A DNA stretch of 6,130 nucleotides from Candidatus Nealsoniibacteriota bacterium (GTDB taxonomy: Bacteria > Patescibacteriota > Minisyncoccia > Minisyncoccales > GWA2-38-27), in the NCBI GenBank assembly GCA_016867195.1, contig VGKE01000021.1, positions 1 to 6,130 of the forward strand, read 5' to 3'. The notes below the pieces were generated by a model. It was not told the DNA's origin, did no database searches, and was given only the letters and a program-made list of their open reading frames with translations. Shown here piece after piece: positions 1-4,964 of this stretch. Position numbers and translations under genes: made by a program. Position 1 is the stretch's first letter, and each line of letters opens with the position of its first letter.

Positions 1-50
1 TAAACGCCCACGATACGGGCTTCGTTGCCGTAACCCCTTAACGCTTTAAT
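1..50. other. Window-edge fragment, coding status unresolved
   Basis: These 50 bases follow the stop codon of the membrane glycan ligase and are cut by the window edge. Three readings are possible. On the plus strand, one frame ends KRPRYGLRCRNPLTL with a stop at 47-49, and another ends NAHDTGFVAVTP with a stop at 39-41; either would be the tail of a gene converging on its neighbour. On the minus strand, the frame continues open off the edge as IKALRGYGNEARIVGV but has no ATG, GTG or TTG before that peptide. The YGLRCR ending is loosely like the Gly-x-Arg-Cys tails of FISUMP or formylglycine-type domains, but this is weak. No terminator hairpin is visible here. Confidence 0.2.
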
Positions 51-2270
51 CTATTCTATCATCATTTCCCAATTGAATCTTAATTGTCTTTCGTATTCCG
101 GGAATATTTCTATTGTTTTTTTATAAACTTCCCGACCAGTTTCCAGGTCATTAAGTTCTTGGTAATAAAGCCAGGCAAGGTTTTGAGCAAAAACAATGGT
201 CTGCTGAATTCCTTTCTTTTGTGTCTCTGCATGGGCTTTAGTGGATGGCGCTTCTCTAAACTTTTTGAGAGTTAAATCAATATCCAGCGCCTTTTTAAGA
301 TTTTCCGCCGCCGGCTCTTTAACTCCGGCCCTTAAATAAGCCGCGCCTAAACTTTTATGAAAATAAACCCTGTCTCCGAATGATTGCCCGGTCTTTTCAA
401 GAGATTTCTGGAAATACTCCTCTCCCCGGGAAAAATTTCCCTGGAATATTTCTTTTTTCCCGAGCAATCTATAAAGTTCCGGTTTATGTTCGTTAAAAGC
501 CAGGGCATAATTAATAATTTCTTCCATCTTTTCCAGGGCTTCCTGGTCCTGTTCTAAAAGATAAATCCTCTCGTTAATTCTGGCAAGCAATTCATATGTC
601 TCAAGAAAATGCCTTTCCGGCGCTTCTAACTTTTTTTCCAGGGAGGATTGAAGACCAACTAAGGTTTCAACTATTTTCTTTTCTATTTCCCGGGGTGGCT
701 GATGATTTTCCAAAACGAAGATTAACTGCCTGGCCGCCTCCCTTTCAAAATCATTATCATAAAAAGTGTTTTTACTAATCCCCTCTTGATAGCCCAGGAG
801 GTTTTTTCTAAAATCCGTTTCGTTGACCGCCCTGACAAAAGCCAGTGAAGCGCTTGTTGGTTTAAAATTTAATTGAAAAAAAGTTATTAAAGATAATAAG
901 ATAAAAGGAGAAATTAAAATGAGTTTTAAAAATTTCTTATTCTTATTAACCGGAAACTCAGTTTCCTTTTTGGAAACTGAGTTTCCAATGTGTTTGAAAA
1001 CCGAGTTTTCAAGAAATCCCAGGGCCAAGAAAAATATTAAATAAGTGCCCAAAGTATCAAAAGAAAAAAGATTGGCTATAAAATAGGAAATAAAAAAAGC
1101 GGAAAAAACCAGAGCAATTATTGGCTTGGTTTTGCGGGACTTCCAAAGCATATAAAAAATAACAAAAAAAATAGCGAGGTAGCTCAAAAGACCGATAATT
1201 CCGCTGGCTGCCGTTATCTCCAAAATTTTATTATGAGGCTTGTCATAATGAAAATTTTCGCCAATAAATTCAAGGTGTTCGGTTTTAAAATATTTATCAA
1301 AAACATAAGTAAAGGACTCGGGTCCCCAGCCGAAAATCGGTTTTTCTTTCCAACCGTCTACAGCTATTTGCCAAATTGGAAAACGAGCTGAATGAAAAAG
1401 GGTGTCTACATTAAAAACACTCAGGGCCCTTTGAAAAAATAGATTTTTATCAAGAGATAAGGCGTCTTGAAATAAAACAAATAAAAATAAAAATGCGCAA
1501 AAAAAGAAGACTCCGAAAATAATCAATTTTCTTATTTTGAGTTCTATTGTTAAGGCGCTAAAAAACCAGACGAAAAATAGAAAAGAAACCCCAAAAGCCA
1601 ATCCAATCCAGGCCGCCCTGGTTCCGGATAAAATTAAAGTAAGACAGTTTAAGGCCAGAATAGAAATTAAGAGTATTTTCCAGTTTTTGTCTTTTTCAAT
1701 CAGTAAAAGAAAAATTCCGAGAAAAATAACTAAAAGGATATAGGAGGCGAAGAAGTCGGGATTGGCCCAAGTGCCGGAGATTCTTTCCGGCAAACTGACT
1801 CCGTAAAATTTAGCCAGTTGAAGTTTTTGCAGAACCCCGGCAAAACTGGAAAAGGCGCTTACAATAACCGATAATTTAAAAAATAAAATCCAATCTTCTT
1901 TCTGGCGAAAAACGCTAAGCAAAACAAGAAAGAATACTAATAAATGAATGTGCAAAATTATTCCCTCAACCCGATGAAGGTCGCCGAAAAAACTCCGTCC
2001 GAAATTAAACCCGGTGATTCCGGTGAGAAGTAAAATCCCAATATAAATAGAAACCACAACAAGCGAAACAGAAATCCCGGGAAGATAACGAGGGACAAAT
2101 AAGATTAAAAGTAAATAAAATATAAAAATGATTTCCACTAGGGTGCGAAAAAAAACCGTTTTGGGATAATTGGAAAGAGAAAGGCCGAAAGGACCTAAAA
2201 TAAGAGGTGTAAAAAGGATTAGGATGACGCCGGTTTTTATTGCTTTTAAAAGAAAATTTTGGCGAAACAT
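51..2270 (-). CDS. O-antigen ligase/polymerase-like (Wzy_C family) membrane protein with C-terminal TPR region
   Basis: This 739-residue protein is probably an integral-membrane glycan ligase or polymerase acting on lipid-linked sugars at the outer face of the membrane. About 12 hydrophobic segments fill residues 14-420, with another at about 447-467. The Wzy_C/WaaL hallmarks are SGTRAAWIG at 215-223 (Arg218), the large exterior loop 269-356 with GWGPESF at 314-320, and KPHN at 344-347 with His346, the usual catalytic-type His region. Residues about 500-735 are soluble and helical with TPR-like units (about 596-625, 632-665 and 690-722), a combination common in Patescibacteria. The linker 420-445 carries peptide encoded by palindromic repeats. 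The ATG at 2268-2270 begins a typical positively charged N-terminus before the first membrane helix; no Shine-Dalgarno precedes it. It lies 26 bases after ligA and is likely co-transcribed. Ligase, polymerase and protein O-glycosyltransferase roles cannot be separated by sequence alone. Confidence 0.88.
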   Translation of the reverse strand: MFRQNFLLKAIKTGVILILFTPLILGPFGLSLSNYPKTVFFRTLVEIIFIFYLLLILFVPRYLPGISVSLVVVSIYIGILLLTGITGFNFGRSFFGDLHRVEGIILHIHLLVFFLVLLSVFRQKEDWILFFKLSVIVSAFSSFAGVLQKLQLAKFYGVSLPERISGTWANPDFFASYILLVIFLGIFLLLIEKDKNWKILLISILALNCLTLILSGTRAAWIGLAFGVSFLFFVWFFSALTIELKIRKLIIFGVFFFCAFLFLFVLFQDALSLDKNLFFQRALSVFNVDTLFHSARFPIWQIAVDGWKEKPIFGWGPESFTYVFDKYFKTEHLEFIGENFHYDKPHNKILEITAASGIIGLLSYLAIFFVIFYMLWKSRKTKPIIALVFSAFFISYFIANLFSFDTLGTYLIFFLALGFLENSVFKHIGNSVSKKETEFPVNKNKKFLKLILISPFILLSLITFFQLNFKPTSASLAFVRAVNETDFRKNLLGYQEGISKNTFYDNDFEREAARQLIFVLENHQPPREIEKKIVETLVGLQSSLEKKLEAPERHFLETYELLARINERIYLLEQDQEALEKMEEIINYALAFNEHKPELYRLLGKKEIFQGNFSRGEEYFQKSLEKTGQSFGDRVYFHKSLGAAYLRAGVKEPAAENLKKALDIDLTLKKFREAPSTKAHAETQKKGIQQTIVFAQNLAWLYYQELNDLETGREVYKKTIEIFPEYERQLRFNWEMMIE
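950..1012. repeat. Three clustered odd-centred palindromes inside the glycan ligase gene
   Basis: Unit 1 (952-966) is GGAAACTCAGTTTCC and unit 2 (972-986) is GGAAACTGAGTTTCC. Each is a palindrome around one central base, and together they form a perfect 15-bp inverted repeat with a five-T spacer. Unit 2 extends to a 19-base palindrome at 970-988. Unit 3 (994-1012, TTGAAAACCGAGTTTTCAA) matches it at 16 of 19 positions. Two of its three differences are a paired change (G:C to A:T) that keeps the stem. The block is translated on the minus strand as the linker between membrane helices, giving ENSVFK, GNSVSK and KETEFP. Confidence 0.85.
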
Positions 2271-2296
2271 TAAAGATATTAATTGATATTTATTGT

Positions 2297-4336
2297 TTAA
2301 TATATTTTATTTATCATCTTTAGAAATTCCTTCTCGCTAATTATTTTAATGCCCAGCTTTTTGGCTTTTTCATATTTTAAGCCCGGTTCGGAACCAACAA
2401 CTATAAAATCGGTGCTCTTGGAAACCGACTCAGAAACCTGTCCGCCCAATTGCCGAATTTTTTCTTTTGCCCCTTCTCTGGTTATTGTGGCCAACGCGCC
2501 CGTCAAAACAAATATTTTACCCCGCAGGGACAATTTATGAATTACCCCTACATTCTTAATTATAACTCCGACCTCTTTTAATTTCTCTAAAAATTTCTGA
2601 TTCCGTTTATGATAAAACCAACCAGAAATTGACCTTGCCGCTACCGGCCCAATATCCTGGATTTTTTGAAGTTCTTCAGGGGTTGTTTTTTGAATATTTT
2701 CTAAAACACCGAAATACTCTGCCAGATCAATTGCTGTTTGCTCTCCAATATTTCTAATGCCCAGAGCATAAATAAACCGGGCTAAGGAAATTTCTTTCCC
2801 GGATTGGATTGCTTTAATCAAGTTCCTCGCTGATTTTTCGGCAAATCTCTCCAGTGGCAGAATATCCCCCTCTTTTAATTCAAAGAGGTCGGCCGGATCG
2901 AAAATTAAACCTTCGCTTAAAAGTCTGTCAATAATTTTAGGGCCTAAACCAACGATATTAAAGGCTCCTTTGGAGATAAAATGTTTAAAATATTCTTTTT
3001 TTTGGGCAAAACAATCTGAATTTGAACAACGGGAAAGGACTTCGCTTTCTGGCTTGATAACTTTATTGCCGCAAATCGGACAATTTATTGGCATTTTAAA
3101 ATCCCTTTCTTTGCCGGTTCTTAGCCTCGGCAAAACCTTAATAATATCAGGAATAACATCTCCGGCTCTGCCAACAATGACGGTATCTCCGATTTTCACG
3201 CCTAAACGGCTTATTTCGTCCTCATTATGCAAGGTTGCCCGGGAAATTGTTACACCGGCTACTTGAACAGGTTTTAGTATAGCAACCGGAGTTAAGGCGC
3301 CGGTTCTGCCCACTTGAACTTTTATTTCTTCAACAACGGTGGTTGCTTGTTTGCCTGGAAATTTAAAAGCAACGGCTCCTCGCGGCGCCTTACCAATCTT
3401 TCCCAACTTCTCAAATATTTTATTAGAATTGACAATTACCACAACTCCATCTATTTCATAGGGAATTTTCTCTCTGATTCTTTGAATTTCTTTATGAAAT
3501 TCAAAGACCTCAGATAAATTTTTACAGTATTTATTGTAGGGGTTGGTCTTGAAGCCCAATTCTTTTAAAACTTTATGATTACCCTCGTGGGTGGCGATAA
3601 GGGTCGGACCTCTGCCGATTAACTCATAGGCGAAAAAATCCAGGCGCCGAGAAGCGGTAATTTTGGGGTCAAGTTGACGAATAGACCCGGCGGCAAGATT
3701 CCGAGGATTAGCGTAAATGGGAAGGTTAAATTTTTCTTGTTCTTTATTTACTTTTTCAAAGTCCTTTTTTTTAATGAAAACCTCACCCCGAACCACGAAC
3801 TGCTTAGAGGTCCGACCTCCGCTGGACAGCGGAGGTCGGACCTCTTTTAATCTCAAGGGAATTGCTTCAATGGTTTTTAAATTTTGAGTAACGTTCTCGC
3901 CAATAATGCCGTCGCCTCTGGTTGAACCGATTTTTAAAATGCCGTTTTCGTATATTAACTCAATTGCCAGACCGTCAATTTTTAACTCGCAATAAAAGTC
4001 AAGTTTTTTTACCTCCTCAGGGACTAATAATTTGGAAATTCTTTCTAACCAATCTTTTATGTCTTTTTCTGAAAAAGCGTCATTTAAGGAAAGCATTGGG
4101 CTGGGATGCCTGACTTTTCCAAACTTTTTTAATGGCTGACTTCCCACCCTCTGAGTGGGCGAGTCAAGAGTAATAAATTCCGGAAATTTCTGCTCCAATT
4201 CAAAAAGTTCTTTTTTTAAAGAATCTAAAGCCGCCTCAGAAATCTCCTGCCTGTCTAAAACATGATACAAATAACGGTGATAATTAATAAGCTCTCTTAA
4301 TTTTTCTATCCGTTGTTTAATTTCTTTTTTATCCAT
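2297..4336 (-). CDS. ligA: NAD-dependent DNA ligase LigA
   Basis: LigA seals nicks in duplex DNA using NAD+, joining Okazaki fragments and finishing excision repair in the cytoplasm. The 679 residues are close to the E. coli length of 671. Domain Ia (1-70) includes LYHVLD at 23-28 and SPTQRVG at 59-65. The adenylation domain has the nucleotidyl-lysine motif KIDG (Lys119), TRGDG at 139-143, RGEVF at 183-187, EIDGVVV at 294-300 and AVAFKF at 321-326. An OB fold follows, then a four-Cys zinc finger (Cys419, 422, 437, 442), a helix-hairpin-helix region at about 515-575 and a C-terminal BRCT domain (about 603-679). Two things are odd. Positions equivalent to E. coli Asp32 and Tyr35 are Glu34 and Leu37, and residues 164-178 are an extra loop encoded by a palindrome. 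The ATG at 4334-4336 gives the expected N-terminus; no clear Shine-Dalgarno precedes it. Confidence 0.98.
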   Translation of the reverse strand: MDKKEIKQRIEKLRELINYHRYLYHVLDRQEISEAALDSLKKELFELEQKFPEFITLDSPTQRVGSQPLKKFGKVRHPSPMLSLNDAFSEKDIKDWLERISKLLVPEEVKKLDFYCELKIDGLAIELIYENGILKIGSTRGDGIIGENVTQNLKTIEAIPLRLKEVRPPLSSGGRTSKQFVVRGEVFIKKKDFEKVNKEQEKFNLPIYANPRNLAAGSIRQLDPKITASRRLDFFAYELIGRGPTLIATHEGNHKVLKELGFKTNPYNKYCKNLSEVFEFHKEIQRIREKIPYEIDGVVVIVNSNKIFEKLGKIGKAPRGAVAFKFPGKQATTVVEEIKVQVGRTGALTPVAILKPVQVAGVTISRATLHNEDEISRLGVKIGDTVIVGRAGDVIPDIIKVLPRLRTGKERDFKMPINCPICGNKVIKPESEVLSRCSNSDCFAQKKEYFKHFISKGAFNIVGLGPKIIDRLLSEGLIFDPADLFELKEGDILPLERFAEKSARNLIKAIQSGKEISLARFIYALGIRNIGEQTAIDLAEYFGVLENIQKTTPEELQKIQDIGPVAARSISGWFYHKRNQKFLEKLKEVGVIIKNVGVIHKLSLRGKIFVLTGALATITREGAKEKIRQLGGQVSESVSKSTDFIVVGSEPGLKYEKAKKLGIKIISEKEFLKMINKIY
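3806..3845. repeat. Perfect 40-base inverted repeat read in frame within ligA
   Basis: Arms of 19 bases (3806-3824 and 3827-3845, first arm AGAGGTCCGACCTCCGCTG) are exact reverse complements around a two-base loop. Within each arm is a shorter odd-centred palindrome: GAGGTCCGACCTC at 3807-3819 and GAGGTCGGACCTC at 3832-3844, so the centre bases C and G are complementary. The element encodes most of KEVRPPLSSGGRTSK at LigA residues 164-178. This falls between IPLRL and VRGEV, where E. coli LigA has about eight fewer residues. The position is an apparent surface loop of the adenylation domain, so an insertion could be tolerated. Confidence 0.9.
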
Positions 4337-4379
4337 ATGATTTGTAAGAATTCACCGCGTTATTTACATTCTAAAACCA

Positions 4380-4423
4380 ACCGAGAACTGTTCTCGGCAA
4401 TATTGCCGAGAACAGTTCTCGGT
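4380..4423. repeat. Perfect 44-bp palindrome made of two nested odd-centred palindromes
   Basis: The whole 44 bases equal their own reverse complement. Each half contains a shorter palindrome, CCGAGAACTGTTCTCGG at 4381-4397 and CCGAGAACAGTTCTCGG at 4406-4422, with complementary centres T and A. They are separated by the palindromic spacer CAATATTG. The element lies 44 bases upstream of the ligA start codon on the minus strand, so it would sit in or near the ligA leader or promoter. It has no T tract of terminator type on either side. It could be a mobile palindrome, a dimer-binding site or an RNA hairpin; the sequence does not decide. Confidence 0.92.
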
Positions 4424-4440
4424 AGTTGCTAGCTTACTAT

Positions 4441-4548
4441 TTTACATTTTCGTCATTGCGAGGAGTGAAGCGACGAAGCAATCTCGTTATCTATATGTTT
4501 ATGTTGGGATTGCTTCGCTGCGGCTCGCAATGACGTAGTGACTGTAAA
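4441..4548. mobile_element. CGTCATTGCGAG-type dispersed palindromic element (MITE-like)
   Basis: CGTCATTGCGAG at 4451-4462 pairs perfectly over 12 bp with 4524-4535. A second stem pairs GAAGCAATC at 4475-4483 with 4508-4516, and outer ends TTTAC (4441-4445) and GTAAA (4544-4548) also pair. From general knowledge, very similar strings (CGTCATTGCGAGGAGCGAAG followed by CGACGAAGCAATC) are dispersed in many unrelated bacterial genomes as non-coding palindromic repeats. No transposase is present, so movement, if any, would be in trans. It lies next to the broken 5' end of the GxxExxY remnant, which suggests it inserted there or marks a rearrangement point. Confidence 0.8.
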
Positions 4549-4554
4549 CAACGC

Positions 4555-4805
4555 TATTATTTCCTACAATATTCTATAGAAACGGGAAAATCTATTGGAA
4601 TTTATAAACCCGATTTTTGATTGATAATAAAATCCTTTTAGAAATAAAGTCTTCTAAATTCACCACAAAAAATGACGAGAGGCAGCTTTACTTCTATTTA
4701 AGAAACAGTAAGTATGAAGTGGGATACTTGGTAAATTTTAGCTCACCGCAACTTTATATAAAAAGAATAATTTATACAAATGAACGCAAACCATTTCTGC
4801 ATTAA
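4555..4805 (+). pseudogene. GxxExxY-family protein (PDDEXK_3-like), 5'-truncated and frameshifted remnant
   Basis: Two plus-strand frames together encode the C-terminal two thirds of a GxxExxY-family protein, a small, widely scattered family of uncertain function proposed to have a PD-(D/E)XK nuclease-like fold. The first frame (4555-4617) reads IETGKSIGIYKPDF and then meets TGA at 4618-4620. The next frame resumes at 4617 as LIDNKILLEIKSSKF and continues through NDERQLYFYLRNSKYEVGYL, VNFSSPQLYIKRII and KPFLH to TAA at 4803-4805. Adding one T to the T run at 4614-4618 would rejoin the core PDF-LIDNKILLEIK. The Asp of PDF and the ExK of LLEIK match the nuclease-like motif. The defining N-terminal GxxExxY segment is absent, and the reading begins where the CGTCATTGCGAG element ends. 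A functional short protein from the TTG at 4617 is unlikely. Confidence 0.8.
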
Positions 4806-4820
4806 CGCATTTGTATAAAT
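4770..4820. repeat. 13-bp perfect inverted repeat at the 3' end of the GxxExxY remnant
   Basis: ATTTATACAAATG at 4770-4782 is the exact reverse complement of CATTTGTATAAAT at 4808-4820, with a 25-base loop that includes the remnant's stop codon. There is no T tract after the right arm, so a standard intrinsic terminator is unlikely. It could be a terminal structure of the unit that carried the GxxExxY gene. Confidence 0.7.
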
Positions 4821-4878
4821 ATCTATGTAAATATAAATATCTGTGCAAATCTGTGTTCTAATTTGTGTTGATCTGTGC
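4818..4878. repeat. Degenerate short repeats of ATCTGTG / ATTTGTG type
   Basis: The stretch contains ATCTATGTAAAT, ATCTGTGCAAAT, CTGTGTTCTAATTTGTG and GATCTGTGC in quick succession, at about 10- to 20-base spacing. They look like decayed copies of a TCTGTGTAAAT-like unit. Similar ATCTGTGTNAATC tracts near GxxExxY genes are something I recall from other genomes, but I cannot verify it here. No coding frame is evident. Confidence 0.45.
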
Positions 4879-4918
4879 AACTGAAAACCGCTCCAACAAG
4901 GAGCGGTTTTTCAGTTGC
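4877..4918. terminator. Bidirectional rho-independent terminator after the surface-protein gene
   Basis: The arms are 4877-4894 and 4900-4918, with the loop AACAA. The GC-rich core CCGCTCC/GGAGCGG is flanked by A and T runs, and the stem then continues with GCAACTG/CAGTTGC around one bulged base. Read leftward, the core hairpin is followed by TTTTC, 46 bases past the stop of the surface gene. Read rightward, it is followed by five T. It should therefore end transcription from the surface gene and could also stop plus-strand transcription from the GxxExxY remnant. Confidence 0.88.
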
Positions 4919-4964
4919 CCCACAAGGAAAGGCTTTATCTTAGATTTAATCACTCTAAATAGGA

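Larger units (their letters stand above)
4357..4554. repeat. Imperfect outer inverted repeat enclosing two palindromic elements
   Basis: GCGTTATTTACATT at 4357-4370 matches the reverse complement of 4541-4554 (GCGTTGTTTACAGT) at 12 of 14 positions. A related string, TATTTTACATTTT, recurs in direct orientation at 4438-4450, just before the CGTCATTGCGAG element. The pair therefore brackets both the 44-bp palindrome and that element. It may mark the ends of a composite or nested insertion, but with two mismatches and AT-rich sequence chance is not excluded. Confidence 0.45.

Noticed and set aside
1..50. rRNA or tRNA edge, because the TAAACG string recalls a 16S segment
   Set aside because: The flanking bases do not match the conserved 16S context (GTAAACGATG), and no tRNA arms can be formed.
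2970..3266. Plus-strand 98-codon open frame antisense to ligA
   Set aside because: It lies opposite the zinc-finger and OB region of LigA, which is unmistakable; no start signal or family resemblance was seen.
4141..4167. Short hairpin GACT..CCCAC/GTGGG..AGTC inside ligA
   Set aside because: It encodes the conserved DSPTQRVGSQ motif of LigA, lacks the double-palindrome layout, and is short enough to be chance.
4357..4554. CRISPR array
   Set aside because: The repeats are inverted palindromes of different sequence with no regular direct repeat-spacer spacing and no cas genes.
4617..4805. A free-standing 62-residue gene starting with TTG
   Set aside because: Its first residues are the middle of the GxxExxY core, and the preceding frame supplies the missing part, so a frameshifted remnant explains it better.
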